From: Herminiimonas sp. | GTDB taxonomy: Bacteria; Pseudomonadota; Gammaproteobacteria; Burkholderiales; Burkholderiaceae | Direction: 5' to 3' | NCBI RefSeq assembly: GCF_030655415.1 | Contig: NZ_JAURVN010000004.1 | Coordinates: forward strand, 186,001 to 250,000 | Length of the DNA: 64,000 nucleotides | In this document: positions 18,226 to 27,770 of the stretch, in pieces | Position numbering within the stretch: position 1 is the first letter of the stretch | Layout of the letters: each line of letters starts with the position of its first letter | Program-made: the position numbers and the translations under genes | The notes under the pieces: generated by a model | What the model was told of the DNA's origin: nothing | The model's database searches: none | Seen by the model: the letters and a program-made list of their open reading frames with translations, nothing else

Positions 18226-20607
18226 ATGACAAGCGCGCACAACATTTACTCTCCATTAAAAAAAGAATGGGGCATCTTCGTGCTACTCATGTTGGGACTG
18301 GCTGCTCTGTTGAGTTATCCCGCCGGTCTTGGTCAAGTCGATCGCTTCATCTATGACAATTTGATCAAGGCTACACAACGCCCTGCGTCCGATGAAATCG
18401 CCATCATTGCAATTGACGATGTCAGCCTTGCAAGCATAGGTAGATGGCCATGGTCGCGCGCCACACACTCCATCCTTCTTAATATTCTTGCCGGAGCTGA
18501 TGTAAATGCCATTGGCATGGATATCATTTTCTCTGAGCCGAGTACGGTACCTGAAGATGATGTACTTCTTGCGTCGGCGATTGCAAAAACCGGACGCACA
18601 GTGCTGCCGGTCTTGATAGAACGTACTGCAAGCGGTCCCAAAACAACACTGCCCTTACCTGAGTTAAAAGCTGCCGCAAAAAATCTGGGGCACATTCACT
18701 TCACATTCGATGCCGACGGCATTGTACGTAGCGTCTATATGCAGGAATCCCTACACGGAGTGTCATGGCCGCAGTTTGCGTTGTCAGTATTCAATACCGG
18801 AAAAGGTAATGATGACCTCAATAATGCGGGCGCATATCCAGATAGCAGCAATACAGAAAATGTAGACGACACCGAGAATACGATCTTGAGTCATATTTTC
18901 AAAAATCATACGCTGGAACGTATTCCTTTCGCCGGTGCACCCGGGCATTTCAAAACTGTTTCTTATGTTGATGTTTTGTCCGGAAAAATACCTGCCAACT
19001 ATTTCACCGATAAATATGTATTGATAGGTGCCATCGCTGCCGGCGTAGCGCCGACCTTTTCAACCTCGGTCACAACTGATCACAGAGCAATGTCCGGCGT
19101 CGAGATCAACGCAAATATTCTTGCCGGGCTGATAGAAGGTCGCAGTATTCACGATGCCGCACGATGGGCCATCATGTTATTTACGCTAGCAGCAACAGTG
19201 CTTGCAATGGCTGCATGCCGAACTTTTTCACCATTTATTGCTTTGGGATTAAGTGCCTTGCTACTGGCTTTGATCAGTGGATTTACCTATTTTATTTTTA
19301 CAGCTGGGGTGTGGATTCCTCCTGCTGCGGCCATCCTGATGGTGATAGCTGTTTATCCTCTGTGGAACTGGCGTCGACTGGAAGCCGCATTAAACTTCCT
19401 CAGCGAAGAATTTACGCGTCTGAATCAAAATACCGCGATCGTTCTGCGGAATAACGACATATCAATCAAACCCAAAAATTCTGATTTTCTAGACAAGCAA
19501 ATTACCGCTATGCGCATCGCGGCGGATCGCTCGCGCGACATGCATCAATTTGTAATCGACAATCTCAACAGCATGCCAGATGCCACGCTGGTCTTGTCAC
19601 CAAGTGGCGAGCTGTTAATGGTGAACCGCGTCGCCCGCAAATATTTCGCCAGCATAGGATTCAAAGCTTCGGATCAACCGACGCTGGATAGCATCTTTGA
19701 AAAATTCGAACCCTATTTTGAAACGAATGCAAAACGTTCCAGCTGGCGCGACGTTTTGCTGCAACCCACTGCAGCGCACGAGGTAGTTGAAATAGAGACG
19801 CGTGACATCAACAAGCGCGAGTTCCTCGTCAAATCAGCTCCTTCCCGCATGGCCGATAACTCGATGCTGGGATGGATCGTATCGCTGGTGGACGTTACGA
19901 CACTGCGCGCGGCGGAACGCCGACGCGAAGAAAGTCTGAATTTTATCTCGCACGATATGCGTGTGCCGCAGTCATCCATTCTTGCGCTGATACAGCTGCA
20001 GAAGAATCCTGCTACCGCTTTTCCATTGCCGGAATTCCTCGGCCGTATAGAAAAATCCGTGGAAACCACACTCAATCTGGCTGATAACTTTGTTCATCTA
20101 GCCAAGGCAGAGTCGCAAGCCTATCAATTGCAGGATGCTGACTTCCCTTCCATATTGGCCGATGCAGCAGATGACATGTGGGCTTTTGCACATAGCAAAT
20201 CAATCGCGATCGTCATCAATGCACAAGTGGAAAATTACTGGATCAATGTGGACCGATCATTGCTGGTTCGTGCGATCGGTAATCTGCTCTCAAACGCGAT
20301 CAAGTTCAGTCCTTCAGGTTCACAGGTTGTCTGTACAGCGAAACCAATCCAGACCGATTCAGGCGGTTACATCATCTGCAGCATCTCGGATCAGGGGAAA
20401 GGGATTGAAGCGTCTGAACACACGGCAATTTTTTTACCATTCCAGCGTGCTGCCGAACAAGGACGCGATGGAATAGGACTGGGATTGGCTTTTGTAAAAA
20501 TGGTGATTGAACGCCATGGCGGCACGATCGATGTCAATAGCGTGCTTGGCAAAGGCAGCATCTTCACCATCACACTCCCCTGCGTGATTGAAGCGAACGA
20601 AATCTGA
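18226..20607 (+). CDS. CHASE2-domain sensor histidine kinase
   Basis: This inner-membrane kinase has 793 residues: membrane segment about 15-33, periplasmic CHASE2 domain about 38-305 (IIAIDDVSLASIGRWPWSR, AIGMDIIFSEPS), three membrane segments about 314-380, a PAS-like domain about 440-560, and HisKA with the phospho-acceptor H576 in FISHDMRVPQS. The HATPase domain has NLLSNAIKFS (N-box), SDQGKGIE (G1) and GIGLGLAF (G2). The H-box reads HDMR instead of the usual HELR. It is followed after 58 bp by its probable partner regulator. Its kinase core is closely similar to that of the REC-kinase at 22090-23139, which points to duplication. The CHASE2 ligand is unknown. Confidence 0.9.
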   Translation: MTSAHNIYSPLKKEWGIFVLLMLGLAALLSYPAGLGQVDRFIYDNLIKATQRPASDEIAIIAIDDVSLASIGRWPWSRATHSILLNILAGADVNAIGMDIIFSEPSTVPEDDVLLASAIAKTGRTVLPVLIERTASGPKTTLPLPELKAAAKNLGHIHFTFDADGIVRSVYMQESLHGVSWPQFALSVFNTGKGNDDLNNAGAYPDSSNTENVDDTENTILSHIFKNHTLERIPFAGAPGHFKTVSYVDVLSGKIPANYFTDKYVLIGAIAAGVAPTFSTSVTTDHRAMSGVEINANILAGLIEGRSIHDAARWAIMLFTLAATVLAMAACRTFSPFIALGLSALLLALISGFTYFIFTAGVWIPPAAAILMVIAVYPLWNWRRLEAALNFLSEEFTRLNQNTAIVLRNNDISIKPKNSDFLDKQITAMRIAADRSRDMHQFVIDNLNSMPDATLVLSPSGELLMVNRVARKYFASIGFKASDQPTLDSIFEKFEPYFETNAKRSSWRDVLLQPTAAHEVVEIETRDINKREFLVKSAPSRMADNSMLGWIVSLVDVTTLRAAERRREESLNFISHDMRVPQSSILALIQLQKNPATAFPLPEFLGRIEKSVETTLNLADNFVHLAKAESQAYQLQDADFPSILADAADDMWAFAHSKSIAIVINAQVENYWINVDRSLLVRAIGNLLSNAIKFSPSGSQVVCTAKPIQTDSGGYIICSISDQGKGIEASEHTAIFLPFQRAAEQGRDGIGLGLAFVKMVIERHGGTIDVNSVLGKGSIFTITLPCVIEANEI

Positions 20608-20665
20608 CACGCAGCATGAACAAGATATTGCGCGTCAAAGTATTAATTGAAATAGAAAGCAAGAA

Positions 20666-21373
20666 ATGAAAATAGCAACATTGGAAGATGATCCGATTGA
20701 GTCCAAACTCATACAGCGGATCCTTACCGATGCCGGACACGACTGTACTGCCTTCGTAACAGGCCAGTCGCTGATCAACGCGCTGCCTTATCAAACCTTT
20801 GATCTGTTAATACTGGATTGGCATTTGCCGGACATGACAGGAAAAGATGTCATCGAGTGGGTCAGAACTAATGTGGGCGAAGATATTGTCGTCATGTTCC
20901 TGACCAATCGCGTGCTGGAAGAAAACATCGTGATGGGTCTGATGGCGGGTGCCGACGACTACATGACCAAGCCGATACGTGTAGCAGAACTGTCAGCCCG
21001 CATACACGCGCTATCAAAACGTCTACGTCGTCCACAGCCAGGCGAAGCCACTCCTGCGCTACCAGCAAGCAGTGCGATCGAAGTGGGCGTGTTTCATTTT
21101 GATTTGATGCGAAAGATTGCGAAAATACGCGGCGAAGCGGTTGAGTTGAAGCCTAAGGAATTTGATATTGCTGTCCTACTTTTTCAAAATGTAGGCCAAC
21201 TTATTTCAAGAGAAACCATCATGGAAGAAGTATGGGGGCGCGAGCTGATGATGACTTCACGGACCCTTGATACGCACATGTCGCAAGTCAGAACCAAATT
21301 GCAACTGAAACTGGATAATCATGTGCGACTGACGACTATCTATACCATCGGCTATCGTCTGGATACATTCTAG
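20666..21373 (+). CDS. OmpR/PhoB-family response regulator
   Basis: A 235-residue protein with a receiver domain 1-118: acidic pocket E7-D8-D9, phospho-acceptor D51 in LILDWHLPD, switch Thr in VMFLTNR, and the conserved Lys in YMTKPIR. A winged-helix DNA-binding domain lies at about 135-233 (VELKPKEFDIAVLLFQN, SRETIMEEVWGRE, TSRTLDTHMSQVRTKL). It sits directly behind the CHASE2 kinase and is the likely phosphate acceptor. It is a clear paralogue of the regulator at 21392-22081, which is convergent with only 18 bp between the two stops. Target promoters are unknown; the dyads at 15976-16280 are candidates. Confidence 0.9.
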   Translation: MKIATLEDDPIESKLIQRILTDAGHDCTAFVTGQSLINALPYQTFDLLILDWHLPDMTGKDVIEWVRTNVGEDIVVMFLTNRVLEENIVMGLMAGADDYMTKPIRVAELSARIHALSKRLRRPQPGEATPALPASSAIEVGVFHFDLMRKIAKIRGEAVELKPKEFDIAVLLFQNVGQLISRETIMEEVWGRELMMTSRTLDTHMSQVRTKLQLKLDNHVRLTTIYTIGYRLDTF

Positions 21374-21391
21374 AAACTGGAATTTTTTGGC

Positions 21392-22081
21392 TTACAGCAA
21401 ATCAAGCCGATAGCCCAAAGAATAAACCGTCGATAGCTTGATTTTATTTTCCGGACTGAACATCAGTTTGCGTCGAACTTGAGAAATGTGCGTATCAAGC
21501 GTACGCGAAGTCGTAACCAATTCCCTTCCCCATACTTCTTCCATTAATGTTTCGCGCGACACGATGGCACCTGCATTCTGCAAGAGCAGCAACGCGATGT
21601 TGAACTCCTTGGGCTTCAGTTCAATGGCGACGCCATGTACTTCTGCAGTTTTCAGTATTTTGTCCAAGCGGTAAGCACCGACTTCCAACAGACCGTTATC
21701 TGCAGGCGTTGTCGATCCTGACAAGCGACGCGACATCGAATGTATGCGTGCCAGCAATTCTGCCGAGCGTGCCGGCTTCACCAGATAATCATCACCACCT
21801 GCCATCAAGCTGGCAACGATATTTTCTTCCAGATCGTGATTCGACAAAAACAGAACGATTATTTCTGGGCCCAGATTTGTTCTGACCCAGTTAAGCACGT
21901 CGTAACCCGTCATGTCGGGCAAAGCCCAATCCAGCAACAATAAATCGTAAGCGTCTGTCTTTAGATTTTTCAGCAGCGATGCTCCGGTGCTGAATCCTGT
22001 ACAGATATGCCCTGCCCTAGTCAAAATCCGCTGTATCAGTTGCGCTTCTACCGCATCATCTTCAAGTACTGCAATCTTCAT
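21392..22081 (-). CDS. OmpR/PhoB-family response regulator (paralogue of 20666-21373)
   Basis: With the ATG at 22081 the protein has 229 residues. That start is chosen because AGGGCG lies 5-7 bases upstream and the first residues (MKIAVLEDDAVEAQLIQRIL) align with the paralogue; an upstream in-frame ATG at 22105 is inside the kinase gene. Receiver: E7-D8-D9, acceptor D51 in LLLDWALPD, Ser in place of Thr in FLSNH, Lys in YLVKPAR. The winged helix has the same sequence features as its paralogue (LKPKEFNIALLLLQN, SRETLMEEVWGRE). It lies 8 bp downstream of the REC-kinase, the probable partner. Confidence 0.9.
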   Translation of the reverse strand: MKIAVLEDDAVEAQLIQRILTRAGHICTGFSTGASLLKNLKTDAYDLLLLDWALPDMTGYDVLNWVRTNLGPEIIVLFLSNHDLEENIVASLMAGGDDYLVKPARSAELLARIHSMSRRLSGSTTPADNGLLEVGAYRLDKILKTAEVHGVAIELKPKEFNIALLLLQNAGAIVSRETLMEEVWGRELVTTSRTLDTHISQVRRKLMFSPENKIKLSTVYSLGYRLDLL

Positions 22082-22089
22082 TGTTCGCC

Positions 22090-23139
22090 CTATTGATCTA
22101 TACAAGGCAAGGACATCGTGAAAATTGCCCCGCCGTTTTCTGCATTTGAAAACACGATACTGCCGCCGTGTTGATCAAGCACTGCCTTGACGAAAGACAG
22201 GCCCAAGCCGGCACCCTGCTGCAAAGGTTGATCAGCACGATAAAACGGCGTGAACAAAGAGGCCTGATCAGCGGCAGCGATGCCATTGCCTTGATCCCTG
22301 ATTTCATAAACCACTAACGCAGGTTTTTTACTGCGATCAATAGATACAGCACAACTAACGATCGAATTCGGCGGGCCGTATTTGATCGCGTTCGATAACA
22401 AGTTGGATACTGCCCTGACCATCAGTCGGCGATTGACATTGACCCAACACGCCTCTTCTTCAGTGCGCAAGGTAATCGTCATTGACTTCTTGTTCGCCAA
22501 TGCCCACATATCGTCATTGGCATCCGCGATGATGTCCAGAAAATCGGCTTCGTTGAAGTGGTAGATTTTTGATTCGGCTTTGGCGAGATGAACAAAATCA
22601 TCAGCCAGCATCAGCGTGCTGTGTGCGGAACGCTCAATCTTGGCAAACAGTTCATCCAGATCCAGCGCTGTCTGGCTGTCTTTTTGCAATTCAAGCAGAG
22701 CGAGAATTGCCGATTGCGGCGCGCGCATATCGTGCGATATCAGCGTCAGTTGCTCGCGCGCGCGCTTCAACTCAATCTGATTTTCGACGCGTAACTTGAC
22801 GACGGCGGTGCTCAAAGGCTTGGTGACATAATCCATAGCGCCCAATTGCAAGCCACGTGTTTCTGCCGCGACGTCGCCCAGTGCGGTAATAAATATAACG
22901 GGGATATTGCGCGTCTTGCGATCAGCCTTCAAGCGTCTACACACTTCGTAGCCATCGATGCCTGGCATCATGACATCAAGCAAAATCGCATCGGGTTTTG
23001 CGGTGGCGGCAAGTTCCAGCCCGTGCTCGCCATTCATTGCAAAGATCACTTCGTACTCGTCATCAAAGATATCGGCGATGAGTTCAATATTGGTCACCTC
23101 ATCATCCACAACCAGAATCTTTGCTTGCTGTACCCGCAT
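22090..23139 (-). CDS. REC-histidine kinase (soluble hybrid, receiver first)
   Basis: A 349-residue cytosolic protein without membrane segments. The receiver domain (1-120) has D12-D13, phospho-acceptor D55 in ILLDVMMPG and Lys in YVTKPLS. A short helix (IELKRAREQL) leads to HisKA with H135 in LISHDMRAPQS, then a HATPase with NLLSNAIKYG, IRDQGNGI and GAGLGLSF. It therefore takes phosphate on the receiver, probably from another kinase such as the hybrid kinase at 24138, and passes on a signal through its own histidine. Receiver and linker are nearly the same as in the REC-GGDEF neighbour, and the kinase core resembles the CHASE2 kinase. Confidence 0.88.
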   Translation of the reverse strand: MRVQQAKILVVDDEVTNIELIADIFDDEYEVIFAMNGEHGLELAATAKPDAILLDVMMPGIDGYEVCRRLKADRKTRNIPVIFITALGDVAAETRGLQLGAMDYVTKPLSTAVVKLRVENQIELKRAREQLTLISHDMRAPQSAILALLELQKDSQTALDLDELFAKIERSAHSTLMLADDFVHLAKAESKIYHFNEADFLDIIADANDDMWALANKKSMTITLRTEEEACWVNVNRRLMVRAVSNLLSNAIKYGPPNSIVSCAVSIDRSKKPALVVYEIRDQGNGIAAADQASLFTPFYRADQPLQQGAGLGLSFVKAVLDQHGGSIVFSNAENGGAIFTMSLPCIDQ

Positions 23140-23214
23140 CTTACTGCCCTTTGCTTTTTAAACTTTTTGAACCAGGTCAAAACTGTTGTCAAAATCACCT
23201 CGAGCTTTTGGTGC

Positions 23215-24141
23215 TTACGTATCCGATTGTATCGTCGCAGCAAAAAAGCTGTTGCGGCCCTCCGATTTGGCCTTATACAAGAGCTCGTCTGCCTTCGCGA
23301 CAAACATCAATGGTGATCGGCTAGGTTCGCAATTGCCCGTCACCACACCGAGGCTGACGGTAACCTGATCAGTGATGTCGATACCATCTTGAGCGATCTT
23401 CAGCCCAGCTATCGCTGTGCGTATTTTTTCGGCAATCGCCTTCGCACCTTCATGTTTTGTTTCCGGCAGTATGCATACAAATTCTTCTCCACCATAGCGC
23501 GCGACAAAGTCCGTTGAACGTATCATGCTACCCATTACGCTAGCGACTTGCTGCAGGCAACTGTCGCCGCAGATATGCCCATGACTGTCGTTGAATTTTT
23601 TAAAGTGATCGATATCCAGCAAGATCAATGAAAGATTGCCGCCACTACGAATATGCCGTGCATATTCTTGCAGCAATACCTTGTCGAAGTATCTGCGATT
23701 TGCCAGCTTTGTGAGTGCATCGGTCAACGACAACTGGGTCAGTTGCTCACGCGTACGCTTGAGTTCGATCTGATTATTCACCCGCATCTTGACGATGGCA
23801 GGACTGAACGGCTTGCTGATGTAATCCATCGCACCCAATTCAAGTCCCAGCGTTTCTGACGCGACATCGCCCAACACAGAGATGAAAATAATCGAAATCG
23901 GACGGGTCTTCTTGTCTAATTTCAAACGACGACACACCTCGTAGCCATCTACATCCGGCATCAAGATATCCAGCAAAATGACGTCAGGATTTTCGCTTGC
24001 GGCAATTTCAAGCGCACGCTCACCGTTGGTTGCGAATAGAACGTTGTAATCGCTAAAAATTCCTGCTATCAATTCGATATTACTAATCTCGTCGTCCACT
24101 ATCAGCAAACGAGGACGTGGTTCGATCATCAGCATCGTCAT
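23215..24141 (-). CDS. Receiver-GGDEF diguanylate cyclase
   Basis: The 308-residue protein has a receiver domain with D16-D17, phospho-acceptor D58 in ILLDILMPD and Lys in YISKPFS, then the linker IELKRTREQL and a GGDEF domain (about 135-300). The active site is GGEEF (217-221), with the metal site LLDIDHFKKFND and an inhibitory I-site RSTD (208-211), so it should make cyclic-di-GMP and be product-inhibited. The ATG at 24141 overlaps the stop of the hybrid kinase (ATGA); AAAGG sits immediately before it, so the ATG at 24135 may be the true start. Phosphorylation by the neighbouring hybrid kinase would link the envelope signal to c-di-GMP and surface growth; that link is inferred. Confidence 0.92.
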   Translation of the reverse strand: MTMLMIEPRPRLLIVDDEISNIELIAGIFSDYNVLFATNGERALEIAASENPDVILLDILMPDVDGYEVCRRLKLDKKTRPISIIFISVLGDVASETLGLELGAMDYISKPFSPAIVKMRVNNQIELKRTREQLTQLSLTDALTKLANRRYFDKVLLQEYARHIRSGGNLSLILLDIDHFKKFNDSHGHICGDSCLQQVASVMGSMIRSTDFVARYGGEEFVCILPETKHEGAKAIAEKIRTAIAGLKIAQDGIDITDQVTVSLGVVTGNCEPSRSPLMFVAKADELLYKAKSEGRNSFFAATIQSDT

Positions 24142-27100
24142 CCTTTCAGATCAAGTTTTCTTGCAAGCTCATCTATCGCATCCAGAGCAACAGAGAACTG
24201 CAAACCATCCAAGGCTTGTCCCAACACGTCCAATTCTGCATCGACGCCGTAACTCTGCAAGCTTGCTCGAAGTGGCAGGAACAATTTGCGGGCTTTCAGA
24301 TTATTGCTGGCGATATCTTTTTTCAGTTGCACAATCTGCAGGGCAATCTCTTCCATATCGATCTCTGCAGAATTTTTGGATACGGTTTCAGATTTAGCGG
24401 CAGCAGGTTCCGCTTGGACCAATGATGCAGCGGCAGCAATCGCAATGCTCAACGCTGTTTCAAACCGTTCTATTAGTTCAGCTGCATTATCTGCCTCCTG
24501 ATCGTGATAAGCCCTTTCCATCACATCGGCCACATCACGCAATTCTTCGGCTCCCAGCGTCGCAGCGACGCCTTTGATCGTATGTACCAGACGCTCTGCG
24601 TCATCGTGTCTTGCTTGTGCAATCAATCCGCGTAGCTCAAGCGCGGCATGCTCATAACGTTCGCGGAAACTGAGTATCAATCGACGCAGCAAAGTGCGCT
24701 TGCCATTGGTACGAATCAGCGCCAAACGTATATCGAAAGGCGGCAGCTCATCAGGAATATCTTCGCTTGGCAGCATTTCTACCGAAGTTGGCAAGACATC
24801 TTTCTGCGGACGCTGCACGCGTGGTTTCTTCGCCAGCCAATGCGTCAAGGTCTGCGTCAGCTTTTCGGGATCGATCGGTTTGGTAATGTGATCGTTCATG
24901 CCGGCGTCCAGACTCTTTTCACGATCACCGGTCATCGCATGCGCTGTCATCGCCAGTATCGGCAAATCATCGAAGCGTTTTTCGGTACGTATCATCCGGG
25001 TTGCCGTCAGACCGTCCATTTCCGGCATCTGTATATCCATCAAAACCAGATCGAATGTTTCGGCGTAAATTCTCTCAACGCCGATACGACCATTTTCTGC
25101 GATATCAACCACCATACCCAAGTCGGTCAGTAACTCGATTGCCAGATCACGATTGAAAGGATTGTCTTCCACCAGCAGAATACGGCGCCCTGCCAGATTT
25201 GAAGGAATGTTCAATTGCAAGCCGCGCTGCTGAGTGCTTCGCGGCGCAGCATCTTCATGTTGAATAAACATTTCTGCAATCGTATCGACGAGTATTGATT
25301 CATTGACCGGTTTGATCAGGAAACCATCCAGCCCAGTGTCGCTCGCCAGTGCCATTACTTCTTCACGGCCAAAAGCGGTCACCATCAAGATCGCCGGTAG
25401 GCGCGACAGGTTTTGATCGCTCTTGATGCGGCGCGAGGTTTCTATACCGTCCATCTCAGGCATACGCCAATCCATCAACACCAAATCAAATGGCAGGTTT
25501 TCGCGCGACGCTTGCTCCAATCGCGACAACGCTTCTGATCCTGACGATACGGCCTCTGCCGTAAAGCCATTCGCATCCAGCATTGCGCGCAAGACCACGC
25601 GCGCGTTGTCGTTATCGTCAACCACCAGCACACGCTTGCCACGTAGTTCAGCCAAGCGTGCACCAATACGCGTAGGTGATGTCGTCTTGCTTCTGCCAAG
25701 TACAGCCGTAAATGCAAAAGTGCTGCCGATATCAGGCTCACTCTCGACCCATATGCGACCACCCATCATTTCGACCAATTGCTTGCTGATCGCCAGCCCC
25801 AATCCTGTGCCGCCATATTTACGTGTAATCGATGTATCGGCTTGCGAGAAGGAACGGAACAATCCGTCCATCTGCTTTTGCGTCATGCCGATACCGGTAT
25901 CGCGTATCGTGAAGTGCAAGGTTGCTGATTCAGCGTTTAACTGTTCAGGCACGACCGACACGACGATTTCGCCTCGCTCGGTAAATTTGACTGCATTGCT
26001 GACCAGATTGACCAGCACCTGGCCCAAACGCAATGAGTCGCCCACCAAATAGCGTGGTGTATCTTGAGAAATCGAAAACACGATTTCGATATTTTTTTGC
26101 TCAGCCTTCAGGCCAACCACGTCAGACAAACTATCCAGCAATTCTTCCAAAGAAAACGTCATTTCTTCCAGCGCCAGTTGACCGGCTTCAATTTTGGAAA
26201 AGTCCAGAATGTCATTGATGATGTTGAGTAGTGCGTGCGCTGAGTGATCGACCTTGGTCAGATAGTTGCGCTGCTTTTGGGTCAGATCGGTACGTTGCGC
26301 CAGATGCACCATACCGATCACAGCATTCATAGGTGTGCGAATTTCGTGGCTCATCATCGCGAGGAAGGATGACTTGGCCAATGCAGCTTGTTCTGCGGCC
26401 AGCTTGGCTTGCTCCAGAGCGACCGCCTGATTCTTCATCTCTGTAAGTGCGGATTCTGCGCTGTGCTTTGCTCGTTCCAATTCCAATGTACGAGTAACTA
26501 CCAATTTTTGAAGTTCTTTTTCTGAGCGATGAGAAAGCTGCAATAACTCATGCTGCGCCATTTCCTTCGTAACACGTAAAGCGTAATAGCGGCGACTGAC
26601 ACCATAGAAGACAATGAGGAAAAAACTCATTGAGCTTACATATATAAGGTTGGAAGACAGCCAACTGCTCGGTAGTAATTGGTTAGATACCGCAGACACG
26701 TATGCGTAGGAGACCAACAGTTGCAAACCTCCAAAGACGAAGGTCAGTCTGATTTCATTGCGACTTTGCAAAGCAGGCTTCCACAACAGTAACGCTGTGA
26801 TAGGCAATATCACGACTATGATCGTAAGATTAAAAACGTATAACGCGTAACGATGATATCCAATGGCTGAAGCAATCACGACCGAAACACATATTGCCCA
26901 TATGATGGAAAGGCATACTTGCGTTGTTTTCGGTCGATGGCGATGCATTCCGACAAACACAAAAAAGAACTGAATACACGCGCCCACCATGAAAGTAAAA
27001 GACGCTGCGTAGGAGAGGACGATTAAACGGGGGGAATCTGGCATAAGGTATTGCTGCCAAAGTCCTGTCGATGTCAAAGTTATGAAGACGCAACCTAAAA

Positions 27101-27743
27101 CATACAGGGCGAAAAAAAAATATACTCCATCACGCATAACTCGTTCGAACCACAAGCTGGCAATTACGAGCAAGATGTAGATGCCGATGTACAAGCCGAA
27201 TGACAATTGTTCCTTTGCGACGGCTGAGAGGAATGTACCAGGCTCCCACACCGTCAGCTTCGTGGTTCGCCACATACCGCTGTCCAGGCGCAGATAAAAC
27301 GTCCTGTCTTGCGCTGCGGGTAGCTCCAGTTTGAATACCGGATTGCGATACGCCACGTCGCGATAACTGAAGGGAAGAGTTGATCCGGCCTTCTGATGAA
27401 TGAGGCGGCCATCGGGTAGCGCGGCATACAGGTCGAGACGTTCGAGCATCGCCGGATCAATCTCGAGCCAATGTTCCTGAAGATCGGTTCGCTGGTTTTT
27501 TAGAGTAAAGCGTAACCAAACGACGGAATCAATAGCTTCCCGTGTCAAATTTCCTGCCAAGGGCTTGAAGAGACCGTCCGATGCCAGGGCTTGCTCGATC
27601 GACCAACTTTTGCTGTGATCAATTGCAGCAGTCAGATGACCTTCCAGACTCACACGTGGTGCATCAATTAGAATTGCCGCCAAAGAGGGTGCCGAGACCA
27701 ACAAGCACGTGATGGAAAATATCCATCGAATTAGTGCATGCAT
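24138..27743 (-). CDS. 7TMR-DISM hybrid sensor kinase with two receivers and an HPt domain
   Basis: The protein has 1201 residues. Signal peptide 1-22, then a 7TMR-DISMED2 periplasmic beta-domain (about 25-170), seven membrane segments (about 182-385), and a coiled coil (about 390-455). HisKA has H466 in MMSHEIRTPMNAVIG; HATPase has GTGLGLAISKQ; receiver 1 has acceptor D758, receiver 2 acceptor D903, and the HPt domain H1054 in VHTIKGVAATLG. This is a BarA/TorS-like phosphorelay chain. Its HPt could phosphorylate the receivers of the two downstream genes. It is followed with a 4-base overlap by the cyclase and preceded by an OmpA-like gene 27 bp upstream. The ligand of the DISMED2 domain is unknown; some bind carbohydrates. 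Confidence 0.92.
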   Translation of the reverse strand: MHALIRWIFSITCLLVSAPSLAAILIDAPRVSLEGHLTAAIDHSKSWSIEQALASDGLFKPLAGNLTREAIDSVVWLRFTLKNQRTDLQEHWLEIDPAMLERLDLYAALPDGRLIHQKAGSTLPFSYRDVAYRNPVFKLELPAAQDRTFYLRLDSGMWRTTKLTVWEPGTFLSAVAKEQLSFGLYIGIYILLVIASLWFERVMRDGVYFFFALYVLGCVFITLTSTGLWQQYLMPDSPRLIVLSYAASFTFMVGACIQFFFVFVGMHRHRPKTTQVCLSIIWAICVSVVIASAIGYHRYALYVFNLTIIVVILPITALLLWKPALQSRNEIRLTFVFGGLQLLVSYAYVSAVSNQLLPSSWLSSNLIYVSSMSFFLIVFYGVSRRYYALRVTKEMAQHELLQLSHRSEKELQKLVVTRTLELERAKHSAESALTEMKNQAVALEQAKLAAEQAALAKSSFLAMMSHEIRTPMNAVIGMVHLAQRTDLTQKQRNYLTKVDHSAHALLNIINDILDFSKIEAGQLALEEMTFSLEELLDSLSDVVGLKAEQKNIEIVFSISQDTPRYLVGDSLRLGQVLVNLVSNAVKFTERGEIVVSVVPEQLNAESATLHFTIRDTGIGMTQKQMDGLFRSFSQADTSITRKYGGTGLGLAISKQLVEMMGGRIWVESEPDIGSTFAFTAVLGRSKTTSPTRIGARLAELRGKRVLVVDDNDNARVVLRAMLDANGFTAEAVSSGSEALSRLEQASRENLPFDLVLMDWRMPEMDGIETSRRIKSDQNLSRLPAILMVTAFGREEVMALASDTGLDGFLIKPVNESILVDTIAEMFIQHEDAAPRSTQQRGLQLNIPSNLAGRRILLVEDNPFNRDLAIELLTDLGMVVDIAENGRIGVERIYAETFDLVLMDIQMPEMDGLTATRMIRTEKRFDDLPILAMTAHAMTGDREKSLDAGMNDHITKPIDPEKLTQTLTHWLAKKPRVQRPQKDVLPTSVEMLPSEDIPDELPPFDIRLALIRTNGKRTLLRRLILSFRERYEHAALELRGLIAQARHDDAERLVHTIKGVAATLGAEELRDVADVMERAYHDQEADNAAELIERFETALSIAIAAAASLVQAEPAAAKSETVSKNSAEIDMEEIALQIVQLKKDIASNNLKARKLFLPLRASLQSYGVDAELDVLGQALDGLQFSVALDAIDELARKLDLKG

Positions 27744-27770
27744 ATGACAGACCTGCCAAAATAAAAACGG

